NCBI GenBank assembly: GCA_009823395.1
Contig: CM020513.1
Span: 7,259,001-7,323,000, forward strand
DNA: 64,000 nucleotides
Direction of reading: 5' to 3'
DNA from: Thamnaconus septentrionalis
Taxonomy: Eukaryota; Chordata; Actinopteri; Tetraodontiformes; Monacanthidae
Under the pieces are notes generated by a model. The model had not been told where the DNA came from, made no database searches, and was given only the letters and a program-made list of their open reading frames with translations. A program made the position numbers and the translations under genes. Of this stretch, positions 48,065-58,706 are shown piece by piece (position 1 is the stretch's first letter; each line of letters begins with the position of its first letter).

Positions 48065-49017
48065 TACGGAAGCGTATTGCTGCCACCCTAGAAAAAAAAA
48101 AAAACAGGGCTCAGTATCGCGTGATAACGCGATAGTTTCACGTTATCACGTGATACTTTCACGTTTTACATGAAAATTTTTACGTTATAACGTCATAGTT
48201 TCACGTTATAACGTGATACTTTCACGTTTTACGTGAAAAGTTTTACGTTATAACGTCATAGTTTCACGTTTTTACGTGATAATTTTCAAGCTATAACGTG
48301 AAAAGTAGGATGCAGTTGAGATGGTGGAACTTGTACCCATGGAGCCTTCCGTGCCCCTCCAATGAGAAAACGACGCGACTTCAATCAGGTCGGATTCATT
48401 CTTCCTACGATACAATCCCATACTGCTGGATTTTGTGTGTTCTCATGTTATTTTGTTTTATCATTTTATTTTGAAGTTAATCAGCCAGTGGGGGTCACAT
48501 GATCCACTAACGCCAAGAAGGTGTATGAGCGCGTTTTGTTGCTCTCTGTTGTATTATGGGATGTTTCGATACCGTGAAAGAAGAGCTCTGTCCACGAAAG
48601 TTTTCATGTGATATATATAATAAAGAAAAGTTATTAAAGAAAGAAACGGTATCAAGTATTACCCTCCAACTATGGACGAGCTGCGAGCTCCAACACATAC
48701 ATCTCAAAATCCTCCTCAAAGTACGCAAACTTATGTTAATTTCAGCGATGGTGCTTAATAAATTGTAGATCTCACCATGCCTCAAACCAAGTTTAAAATA
48801 CAGTTTAATCAACTCATGCAGACGAGACATGGTGCCACCATTTGCCTCACTCCATTTAGTTTAGATTCATTATGAAATTATGTGAACATTATCACGTAAA
48901 AACGCGAAAATTATCACGTTTTAATGTGAAAGTATCACGTTAAAACGTGAACATTTTTACGTAAAACGTGACAGTTTCACGTTTTAACGTTTAGTGTGGC
49001 AGCAATGCGCTTCCGTA
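48065..49017 (-). mobile_element. DNA transposon with 6-bp duplication and subterminal palindromes
   Basis: 953 bp flanked by ATTTCA direct repeats (48059-48064 and 49018-49023). The terminal inverted repeats read TACGGAAGCGTATTGCTGCC on the left and TACGGAAGCGCATTGCTGCC as reverse complement of the right, continuing to CAC. Inside both ends lie arrays of ACGTTATAACGT / TTTCACGTTTTACGTGAAA palindromes (about 48110-48305 and 48890-48990). A short minus-strand transposase-like frame remains in the middle. The 6-bp duplication and integrase-like frame would fit the IS3EU group, but that assignment is from memory and uncertain. Confidence 0.85.
48507..48830 (-). pseudogene. N-terminal fragment of integrase-like transposase
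   Basis: The frame begins MSRLHELIKLYFKLGLRHGE and continues through LRTLRRILR, a helix-turn-helix start typical of integrase-core transposases found widely in fish and corals. After about 45 residues the match stops and the rest of the 107 codons look unrelated. It sits between the subterminal repeat arrays of the 48065-49017 element. The catalytic domain is missing. Confidence 0.6.
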
Positions 49018-49023
49018 ATTTCA

Positions 49024-51742
49024 CATTAAGCCGTTTCCTTTTTCCTCTTCTCACCTGTGGAGTTGCGCGTTATCAAAAACCCCCAAAAAACGTGTTGATG
49101 TTGAGGACAGTCCCAATCGTTTTCTCCACTGCAAGTACGAAATAAACGGCGCCCCATAAAACCCAACAGCAAGAGAAAAGCGTTGCAAATACTCCAAACA
49201 AAACAGAAGTTCTTAGGCCACAGACTCTCAGTTCACTGCTTCATCAGGCTAGTAGCAGCCTGCGCAACACCAAGCTAGCTAGCCAATACAGGACTAAAGG
49301 ACTCTCAACAAAATCCTTATCAGTGCTGTTTTCGTTAGCGCCTCTTTGCGTGTTTCTTTGGTCCTTTTTTTAATTCAGGTCTTCAATTCTTTGCGTTTCC
49401 TGCTAGCCTACAAGCACTGGAGGGAACCTTAACTTGTCCCATTGCATAAACCATATGAAAGTCTTATTGTTCTTCCGCCATCTGTGCTGAAAACTACTGA
49501 AGCGAATTCTGTCGCTGGCTAAAATAAGAGCCGCCGTGTTGCCTTTAGCATGTCCGTCCAGGTTTGTGTATTTTTGGAAAGTGTTACGTCCGTGTGCCAC
49601 TGTTGGAACTAAAGTTTTAGCCAGATAAGATAATAAGAAAAACTTCCGCTTTGAATTGCACGCAGGCGTGTCTCTTTGTGTCGAATCTGAAGGTGTATTT
49701 TTACAGTTTTTCCTGCCCAGCGTGGCGGCGGCGGCCGTTAGCTTGGCTTAGCGCTCAACCAAACATTTGCTTCATGTCCGGCCACCGCCGGCTAATTGGA
49801 CCTCCGGAGGAATAATGAGGCGACTCGATGAAAGAAACGTGGATTTTTGGCTTCACCAACAGACATCACTTTTCTTTCTTTTCTGAGCTTCAGACGGTGG
49901 CGTTTTGCCGGCGCCACCGGACGAACCGTCTGGTCCCACAAAACTTTTCCTGATCGTCAGTGAAACCAAAAAACTCTTGCTGCAACGTAGCGGCGGCCAG
50001 TCTGATGCTTTTCCTTTTTTAATTAAGCACAGTACAAACCATTGAATGATTTATAATTTAAAATCTTAAAATCTTGTTGTTGTTGTTGTTGTGCTGAAAA
50101 CATCTTTTGAAGTAATCTAAACGTTAAAATATAAAAGAGACACGTTGAACTGTTAGCTACAGAAAGTGTCTTGTAATACCACCGTTTACCACTAGAGGTG
50201 TTGAACACAGCTGTGAGTTTTGAGTTTTAACGAGACTCAGAAGACCAGCAGCGACACTCGCTGCGTTTCATTTAGTGAAACGTCATTTTCACAGAAATCG
50301 GTTTCATTCGGTGAAGCTTTGAGAGAGAAAAATATAAATATAATTCCGTTAAGTATTTATACTTTTAAATGAGTAATTTATGAATACTGCTCTTATTTCA
50401 CTCTAAAGCTTCAAATTAATTTTTTCAGAGTGAAGACCTGGATTTTTGTGTAAACAAAATAAATAATTATCATAAACAAAACACCTTTTCAGAACAGAAA
50501 AGAGAATCAAGGATAAAAACTAATAAATAATAAATTGACTAATAAAAACATGACAAAAAAGATTCAGATAAGGTCACTGAAAACAGAAATACATTAAAAT
50601 CATATTCCAGAGAAAGCTATGGTCAAATTCATGTTTGTCGTGTTTATAAATAAACAAAATTAAATCCTTAAATCTTTGCTGCTCTTGTTTCGTTTCAGTG
50701 AAAATTCCCCGTTACTGACAGGAAGTGCAGCTCTCTCCATGCAGGCGTTTCCTGGGAGGCCAATGCTGGCGCTGCAGACAGTTGTGATCACGTAACTTCA
50801 AACCCAGAACATTCCTGCTGCCAAGGTTTGGAATATTTTATGCCACTAGGTGTCGCTGAGGAGGAAACTTTGATTCCGATTCACAACACTTGTTGATGTA
50901 AAACATGTGACCTCAGACCAGCCAGCTGACTAAAGCTAACTTCCTGTCAGCAGGTAGGGATGGAGGCGATGGGGAGAAGGCGGTGCTAATAATGGTGCTG
51001 TTTGCTGCGGTTCAGAGATGAGCTGATTCCATTCGATGGAGTTTGTCTTGTTACCATGACAACTGTCTGCTTCATGCCTCAGCAGCGCCCTCTGTCCTCA
51101 CCCGGACCTACTCCGCTCACTTCCTCTTGAGGTTTCTTGTGTCTCCCACAGTCCAAAGCCCATTGGCTGGCCACTAGTAGGCCACGGCCCTTTAACGACC
51201 TCACACTTGGAGGTTCCGCTAGATCACTGTCGCTCCACCCTCTCTCTCCCAGTCAGTACTTGGGGTGCGGGGCTTCCTTCATGGACAGAACAGGTAGCAG
51301 GAAGTCCTGAGCGCCAGGCCATCCGTAGCATCAAACTCCGCCCCCAATACGGAGCAGAAGAGTTTTTCATTTGCCACTGCTGTCAGGTGACCTCAAGGAC
51401 AGAAACACAGAGAGAATCTTAGCCAATCAGAGACCAGAGAGGTAAAAAACTGGGACACACTGGGCTGATGGGAAATGCAGTTTGACATTTCCACATTTTC
51501 AGGTCCCCCTTGTGGCTGGCCGCAGTGTGATTCAAACCTTGTCCGATTCACATTACTGGATGGAGCATGACTTAAAATGTTAGGTTTAGCTTAACCTAAG
51601 TATCTATTGTGAAATTAGCCTGGCTAGCCTTTTTTCTGTCTCTGTTCTAAGCTAACTATGCCCTGGCTGTGACACTGATTGGTTTGTACCGACCACATGC
51701 TAACACAGAAGCTAATGCTCGCCCGGCCAACTGCTCCCTCAC
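49024..51742. other. intergenic between transposon and tafa5; last tafa5 exon expected here
   Basis: No exon could be fixed. The final, very short tafa5 exon (a few codons plus stop) should lie on the minus strand in or left of this region but is too short to identify by eye. A (TTG)n tract occurs at 50072-50090. The rest is AT-rich sequence with no recognisable repeat family. Confidence 0.5.
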
Positions 51743-53211
51743 CGTGGTGGTCTTGACCCGGCCCCCCCGGTGCGTGCAGGTCCAGCCTGAGTGGTTGACC
51801 AGCAGGTGGCAGCCTTCGCCCTCCAAACACGGAGTCATATCACACCACTGTCGTGACTGAACGATCAGCACTGGGGTGGGGGCGACACAGAAGAGAGACA
51901 GGAAGAGAGACAGGTGAGAGGTGGGCGTGTCCTTCAGTCATCCACCTGTCACGGTGAATAACGCCCCACACTGACCCCACATGCTACTGTATGAGTTTGG
52001 CTGTCCCACACCAGGCCGACTGGGGCCACTGTGTAAATGGAAGAGATGCCCTTGTTGATGAGTTTTAAAAATCCTAGATCTAGATAATCTAGAATGGGAG
52101 AAAAAAGATTAAGATTATGGATGAGGTTAGGATTGAGATTACAACCAAGATTAAGATTGATATTATGATTAATATTAGGACCAAGTTGAATTGACTTTAG
52201 ATTCAATGACGTTTCCGCGCGGGGCGTCTTGCTAGATCCGTTCACACAAGGATCGCAAGATTGCACGACAACCCAGGTAGTTTCACGTGTATTCAAAGAA
52301 AGCAACAGTGAAACAAAACTCTTTAGCTTTAGCTTGAGACTAACTGAGTCTCAAGTATCACTGTGTATAAAAAAGAAAAAGAAAAAAAAACTGAACTGCT
52401 GGTACTTCTGGACCCGAGACCTCCTGGGCTCCACAAGTCCGAATAGCTGATCCCTTACCGTCCACGCAGGTCGGCCGGGCCCGGCTGGTCCCGGCGATCT
52501 GGCCCTTCCTGCAGGCGCAGCGAGCCGTCTGCCAGGCCACCGTCCTCTGGGGCCGGCTGCTGTCCCGGTCCAGGGCCACAATCTCACACGTCCCTGCTAC
52601 CAGCTGACCTGAAGGACACCAGGGTCATGTGACCAATAGTCAGAGGTCTCATGGCTGTGGCTGGAACCCTGACCCTGAACCCTAGAAGCCTTTGTCAAAG
52701 ACAAAGTGTGCTGTGGCTCCTCCCACAACACAACCATCAGACAAATGTCAAGTGTGAAGTGAACAAGGCTCAGCTTTTTCCACAGACGGATGTGAAAACT
52801 GCCCTGAGGAACATCTCAGTCTGCTTCTGAGAGAATGTAAGAGGTTCATCATCACCATTCAGAAATGTAAAACTTCTCAATCCAGAGGTGACAACATGAA
52901 CCACACATATTTACACAGTATTCATTATTCCTACTTTCTGCATCACTGGTGGACAGGAGTTGAAACCAGATTTTCAATAATTGATCTTAACAAGAATTTG
53001 TGTTTGCAGTCAACAAAGGGAAGGAAGTGTAGGTCATCAGTCATCTATTAATTTCCAACAGCATGACTGTCCTCCGCTCCATGGGCTGGAGAATAATATA
53101 ATATAATATAAAAACAAGAAGTAAAAATGAATCGATTAGAAAGTGTATAAATGAGTAATAACTATCAGATCTATTTTCTAAGAAATCACACAAAAAAACT
53201 AATTTGCTCAC

Positions 53212-53291
<80 letters not shown>

Positions 53292-53403
53292 TACCTTGGA
53301 TGAGGAGGCTGTGGAACAGCAGCAGCAGCAGCAGAGCGATCCACCGGAGCAGCAGCATGAGGGTCCAGAGAGGAGAGACACTCGGTGGGACGGAGCCTCT
53401 CAC
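51743..53403 (-). CDS. tafa5: TAFA5 chemokine-like secreted protein (partial model)
   Basis: Small secreted brain-enriched neurokine of the TAFA/FAM19A family. Exons on the minus strand: 53295-53403, 52459-52608, 51743-51870; phases fit and give 129 codons. Exon 1 is a signal peptide rich in Leu (RWIALLLLLLFHSLLIQG). Exon 2 matches TAFA5 closely (AGTCEIVALDRDSS, TARCACRKGQIAG). Exon 3 has WCDMTPCLEGEGC, GWTCTHRGG and VKTTT. The Cys pattern of the family is complete. The donor after ACC ACG at 51742 implies one more tiny exon with the stop, not located. The exon 1 donor runs straight into GT then GA repeats. Human TAFA5 spans hundreds of kilobases; here the three exons fit in 1.7 kb. It is convergent with brd1, as in human 22q13. 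Confidence 0.93.
53215..53289. repeat. (CT)n(CA)n compound microsatellite beside tafa5 exon 1
   Basis: On the gene's strand it reads (GT)n then (GA)n, beginning about 5 bases inside intron 1 after the donor GTACC. It could influence use of that donor. Confidence 0.95.
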
Positions 53404-54340
53404 TGCACTGCATCCAGAAGGAGGGGGAGGAGGAGGAGGAAGAGGAGAAAGGGAACAGGGAGGAGGAAAAGGGGGCAGAGGAGGAGGAGTAGAGGGTGGG
53501 GCATCTCCTGGCAGAAGTTCCTCAGTGTCCTGCTGCTGCTACAGCTGAAGGTCCTCAGGAAACACACCAGAGAATATGAGAGGCAGAGCAGCAGTGGAGG
53601 AGCAAGAGGACATCAGACCCTCTCATGTCCCCTCCTTTGTGACATCACTGCCAGCACATGTTGAAACCCACCCCATCTTTAAATAAATATCAACTGATGA
53701 ATCATATTCTTTGTGGAGAAAGAGAGACAGCGAGTGAGACAGAGAAAGAGAGAGAAAAGTGTTTCAAAGCTGACAAAGTTTAAAAAAGGCTGTTGAGAAT
53801 TGTTGTGGAAAAAATACTAAAGATCAACGAGGAGACGCAAAGGTCTTTTGGGTTTTTATTACGGAGCTCGGGGCAAGCACACACACAACAAGTGTCTGCA
53901 TGATCTTGCAAAGAAGGAACAAACTTGTACATCTTATATAGGTTGAACCGTTTACAGAAGTGGCGCTAGACGGGTATCTGCATCCTCTGGCCACCCAGAC
54001 ACCCGTGGACAGGTTAACAGAACAAAGTACCTTCGTTGCCCTTTAGCCACAGACGAAAAATGGACATTTATGATGACATAAACACATGTGATGTACATAT
54101 AAGGCAGTATGAACAGGAACAGGATAAAGAGTTCATGCAGAGTGCATGCTCACTTCCCCAGGTCAACTGGCAGGGCAAGAAGTCGAAAGTTTAACAGAAA
54201 CCAGACAGATATGAAAAAACACTCCAAAGCATGTGCAGAGAAGTCACGAGGCAGGCTTAAGGCCTTTCGGTACAATTTTCCCATTACAGAATCCAGACTC
54301 CTGTTGAGAACTGGAGGGGGCGCTCTGTCAACTCAGCCAA

Positions 54341-54384
<44 letters not shown>

Positions 54385-54434
54385 CAGCTGAGGTGAGCAA
54401 CGGCAAGATCAGGAGGTCAAACAGAAACCACTTG

Positions 54435-54803
54435 TTGGAAGGTTCTAGTTGGTGTGTGTTGTGACCAAGCCGGCGCTTGTTTCATGGTTTTGTGAACTTA
54501 TGTGTTTTGTTGTTGTTCTTGTTGTATTTGGCGGACCACCAGACGGCACTCTTGACTTTTGGAATTGACTCACCAAGGCAACCGCAGCAGGGGCAAGTGA
54601 AGCCAGTCTGTGGGGCTGATCCCCTCCCACGGCCCAGATTTGTGTTATTTGTGTTTAAGATAAAGAAAGAACAGTTAGAAATAATTTGGTTTTATGTGCA
54701 ACCGGAATGCCTGTCACTAAAACCTAAGACCTTGTTCGCCTGATTGATCATTGTATTTCATGGGGACCACAGTGTTCTACTCAAAGATAGCAAGAGGAGG
54801 TCA
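54435..54803 (+). repeat. diverged ~370-bp repeat, copy 1
   Basis: Direct-repeat partner of 56562-56928. Shared landmarks include GTGTGTTGTGACCAAGCCGG, GGCTGATC, GATAAAGAAAGAACAGTT, and ACAGTGTTCTACTCAAAGA at the end. It is preceded by a (CTG)n run at 54341-54382 and followed by another at 54822-54840. Family unknown; not translated in any convincing frame. Confidence 0.8.
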
Positions 54804-54935
54804 ACATAGTCCAGCCAGGCTGCTGCTGCTGCTGCTGCTGGGAGGAGGAAGAGGAACCAGAGAGCTGCAGTTGCCTCAACACCTTTGCCACTCTATGGCA
54901 ACTAAGGTCAAACCTTTGATCATCAGCAGCTGCAG

Positions 54936-55030
54936 CAGTACTGGTCCACAACCCCTGGGCTGCGTAAGGGTACTGGTCCGTGGGTCATTTGGTACCGGGC
55001 TGCACAGAAAGAATAAATGACTTAGAGGTA
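54936..55030. mobile_element. hAT-type repeat fragment ('GGTCC..GGTACCGGGC' type)
   Basis: Reads CAGTACTGGTCCACAACCCC, then TGGTCCGTGGGTCATTTGGT, then ACCGGGCTGCACAGAAAG. This is the start of a common teleost hAT element whose terminus is CAGTGGTCCCCAACCCCCGG. Only this end is recognisable. Confidence 0.65.
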
Positions 55031-55178
55031 GATAGATTACTTCCAATCCATACACATCACATCCTTTGCAAACAATGTTCAACCAAGATGCTGCTATCAA
55101 CACTACCATTTTTTGTCTTTTCAGTTTTCTGTCACACTAAACAGAATAATGTAATTATATTTTGTAAATACTGTATAC

Positions 55179-55255
55179 CAGTGGTCCCCAACCCCCAGTC
55201 CGTGGGTCATGTGGTACCAGGCCGCAGGACTTTAGCACGATGCCCCCCTCCCACC
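55179..55255. mobile_element. second hAT-type repeat fragment of the same family
   Basis: CAGTGGTCCCCAACCCCCAG, then TCCGTGGGTCATGTGGTACC, then AGGCCGCAGG, closely related to the copy at 54936. It lacks its other end and stops at a palindrome beginning at 55260. Confidence 0.7.
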
Positions 55256-55259
55256 GATT

Positions 55260-55349
55260 GGAGAGTCCCAGGTATTTAAATATTTAAAGAAAGTAATTTG
55301 TAAAGGAAGAGTTCCAGGTATTTAAATATTTAAATACCTGGGACTCTCC
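55260..55349. repeat. perfect 26-bp-arm inverted repeat
   Basis: The left arm 55260-55285 (GGAGAGTCCCAGGTATTTAA...) and right arm 55324-55349 are exact reverse complements. The loop repeats CAGGTATTTAAATATT. The same AGTCCCAGGT motif recurs at about 55370-55380. Confidence 0.92.
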
Positions 55350-55500
55350 AACCGGTTTTTAGAACTGAAGAGTCCCAGGTGTTTTTAGAACTGAAGAAGC
55401 CCCTTGGATGAGAGGCGAAACGTCTTCAAGATCACAAAACAAGTCCAGCTGCCCTAACTCGACCCTTCTACCTCAAGATGACCTGGATGACTGAGAACCT

Positions 55501-55854
55501 TCACAGACATGATACCATGTTCACGGCAAGGGCAAAGAGGGTGCCTGATATAGTACACCCGGTGACAATACCCTTCTCCATTCGGTGCCAGCATGATGTT
55601 ACTGGCCCAGAAGTGACTCTCAATATGAAGTTGTTATCATAATCCAAGATGAGGTCCTTGATCTTACTTGGAACATGGTGCCTGTTTAGTCTTGACTCTT
55701 CCAGCTTGTGTGGTATTGACCCATATGTGTTAGCCAAATCCAGCCACAGCACAACCAGATCTCCTTTCCCCTCACGAGCCTCTCTGATCAGATAGGTGAC
55801 TGCCCCTCTGTGCTCCAGGCATCCTGGTATCCCTGGAACACCACTCTTCTGCAC
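55501..55854 (-). pseudogene. reverse-transcriptase fragment of a non-LTR retrotransposon
   Basis: The minus-strand frame reads through GAVTYLIREAREGKGDLVVL then WLDLANTYGSIPH (fingers/palm RT motif) and VTGCTISGTLFALAVNM. This is the middle part of a reverse transcriptase; the YADD catalytic box and both flanks are absent. The adjacent stretch 55385-55500 contains the GAAGAAGCCCCTTGGATGAG...CGAAACGTCTTC motif often found next to such elements in fish. Confidence 0.8.
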
Positions 55855-55984
55855 TGAGGTGTCGATGTAGTTGTTCTTTCACAAGAAGTCTGTTAGGCAT
55901 CTGGATACAATCTTCTCTCTCTCTCTGCAGAGGCTTCCAGTCCGCAGCCCTGCAGCTCACACACCAGACGGAGATACAGCTGGT

Positions 55985-56100
55985 CAGCAGGCTCTCGATG
56001 GTCCCTCTTGTAGAAGGTTGACAGGATGGGAGGGGGAAGGGAGGCTCTGCTCATCTTCCTTAGGAAGTGCAGGCGCTGCTGTGCCTTCTACACTAGGGAT
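55985..56100 (-). mobile_element. C-terminal remnant of an L2/Rex-type LINE
   Basis: Minus-strand translation gives AQQRLHFLRKMSRASLPPP then ILSTFYKR, matching the conserved QRLYFLRRL...ILxxFY end of LINE ORF2 proteins. Only about 35 residues are recognisable. Confidence 0.65.
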
Positions 56101-56561
56101 GAGGTGTGGAGTGCCAAATAAGGACTTGTTTCTTTTCACTATTATTAACTGGAGACTTGGATCAAAGGCTGCCTCAACATCCAATGAGGCTGGGATCTGG
56201 ACACCAGGCAGTCCGTCAAAGGAGGAAAACATCGGAGAGCATTTGCATGTTTTCTTTATGGATAAAAGGACTGGGTCAAGGGACAGATAGCAGTCAGACT
56301 TCATGCCTTGACAATACTTTGTTGTTGCTAGGGTTTTGAACAGAGCTCTGTATATTTGTATCCTGAATTGATTATTTACTAAAGACATATTTAAATTGGC
56401 ATTCTTCTCCTGAGACTCTTCATTCAATGAACACACAGATCAGCAGCACGACACAAGGAAATAATCTGATCCAACATCAGGGACATCAAGGTCTTCCTGG
56501 GGTCTGAAGCACCCAACAACCAACATCAGCGAGCAAGACACAAACTACTTGTGGAGCATCG

Positions 56562-56928
56562 CTGGAAAGTTCGATTGATGTGTGTTGTGACCAGGCCGGT
56601 GCTTGTTTCACGGCTGTGTGAACTTGTGTGATTGCTGTTGTTATTGTTGCGTTTGCAGCTCTCTTGACTCTGGGAATCACCACGGCAACAGCAGCAGGGG
56701 CTGAAGTGAAGCTGTAGGGCTGATCTCCCCCATCGCTTCACTGAGCTCGAAATCTGGCCAGGATTTACTTAATCAGTTTGAGATAAAGAAAGAACAGTTT
56801 GAAATAATTTGGCTTAATGTTCAACTTGAATGTTTGTCACTAAAATCATATGAACTTGCTCATCAAGTTAATTATTATCTTTCATTGAGAACACAGTGTT
56901 CTACTCAAAGACAGCCGCAAGAAGTGAT
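56562..56928 (+). repeat. diverged ~370-bp repeat, copy 2
   Basis: Second copy of the 54435-54803 repeat, same orientation, about 2.1 kb downstream, with many substitutions and small indels. The copies flank LINE and hAT fragments. They might be old LTRs, a tandem duplication, or a dispersed repeat family. Confidence 0.8.
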
Positions 56929-57289
56929 TTCCCTCAGTTTATCCTCCTGCATTGGCTTTGCATAACAAGCAAGCTGAGTTTTGTTGGACTTTATAACCAT
57001 ATTAATTTTTATGTGTGCATGGTTGGCTGGGTAAGTTAGTGGGTGAGACAAACAGTGTGGGCCAGTTGGTTTCCAGTGATTGAAGATCTGACCAGGGAGA
57101 CTGGGATGCTTCCCGACTGGCCCAGCTGCCAGTTCCAGTGCTGACTCTGACTGACACACGTTGAAACGTCTTTGACTGTTGACGGACCTGAAGGCCACAG
57201 TTCTGAGGTCAGTTTCTAATTTACACTCCTGTCATAGCTCCATCCAAACAATTGGTTGTCTTGTGTTGGTGCTGCTGCAGGATTCAACT

Positions 57290-58625
57290 TGTAAAAGCCG
57301 TAATCTCCGCCACTTTTATGTCATATCGTCAAGGGTTTTTGCGCTTATGATGGCGCGAAAGCGCTCAGAAATGCGGCACCTGAGAAGTCAGAAGTGTAAA
57401 TTGCGCTCCAGTAACCTGACTGCGCGATAGATCATCAGATATTATAATGTGCACACCTCAATGACCAGAAGTTGCATTTCTGACAGAATACTTTATTTTT
57501 GTTGCTGTCAAATGACATATACATTGGCTTTCTCACGAACTCACCTCAAGAAAGAGACAGTCGCACACGTCCAAACACACAGCCATGTGCACACCTTTCT
57601 GGGGTCTCTGTCGACCTCTTAATGGGGAAGTATAACATGTTCGCCATTACTAACAGCAAAACGCACATTTTGTCTGGAGTGTTACAGTATGAATGTGAGT
57701 GTGGTTGATTGTATGGCAAGAACAAACCCGAACTTTCGAATAATTGTAATTAGTCTGATTTCAAAAAGAGAAACTCTGGCGCTCCTGAGCGCTTTTGTGC
57801 GTAACAGGCATTCAGGGCAAGGCAGTGAAGGTAAAGTCAAGTTTTTTTAACAGGCATTCTATAGGGCTTAGGCAGGGTGAAGGTAAAGTCAAGCCTATTT
57901 TTAGGGCGAAGGCATTGTGTTCATGTTTTTTATTGTGTTATGTATTTTACAGTAAACGCAAGCTGAGTGTGATTTGTAGCTGTAGTAAGTGCAGGTTTCA
58001 AGTGTGAGTGAACTTATAACTTAACACTTCTGCTTGTCATTATGGCCAGACCGGACACAAAAAAAAAAAAAAGAACTTGTAACTTATCAATGTTTTGCAT
58101 TCTAAATAAATAAATACAAATATTTATTCTATACATGAGTATATATGTGTGTGTACGTGTGCCTGTGATATTTTTCTATATACACACACCTCATCATCAG
58201 CTCTTCAGAGAGGAGAGAGTCGCTCTGATGCCAGAAACACTTTGACAGACAAAACTGCGCCTGCTTTTGGCTGGCATTGTTCACGTCCGTCAAATTACAT
58301 GCAGAAGTGAGAGCAAACTCTTTGTGGATCCGCCGCTGTTTCAAATGAGGCATATGCACACAGAAGAGGGTGTCATGTTGCGCCAAAGGAATTATTTAAA
58401 TATATTCAAATGCATCTGGCGCAGCCCTGCTGTTACCTGCGCCTCAGTGTATTTTCCGCCGCTTTTCACCTTCACGTTTGCTCTGTGGATGGGGCGCACT
58501 GTTTTTGGCATCAAAAACAGTGGTGCAATAGCACCACCGGGCAATCGCTAGTGGTGCAATAGCGATTGCCCAGCGTAAAAGCCGGGCAATCGCTTTGTGG
58601 ATCTGGCCCTTAGTTTCTTTTCATG
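57290..58625. other. probable decayed DNA transposon, unclassified
   Basis: Has features often seen in fish MITEs: GCGCTTATGATGGCGCGAAAGC near 57330, GCGCC-rich motifs near 58420-58500, and a hairpin at 58539-58571 (GGGCAATCGCT, 11-nt loop, exact reverse complement). The GGGCAATCGCT word occurs a third time at 58584. No transposase frame and no target duplication were seen, so ends and class are undefined. The segment ends about 80 bases before the acyl-CoA thioesterase start codon. Confidence 0.35.
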
Positions 58626-58706
58626 GGCATGATCTATGAGATGGTACTTTCTTTCAGAGAAAACCAGAGGACCCACCGAAAAGCCGAGGATCAACAATCT
58701 TCCAGG

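Noticed and set aside
53204..53664. plus-strand Arg/Gly/Glu-rich frames across tafa5 exon 1
   Set aside because: Antisense and GGA-repeat translations; the tafa5 signal-peptide exon on the minus strand explains the region.
55984..56436. 150-codon minus-strand frame as a gene
   Set aside because: Part overlaps a LINE C-terminal remnant in another frame and the rest has no recognisable domain; surrounded by repeats.
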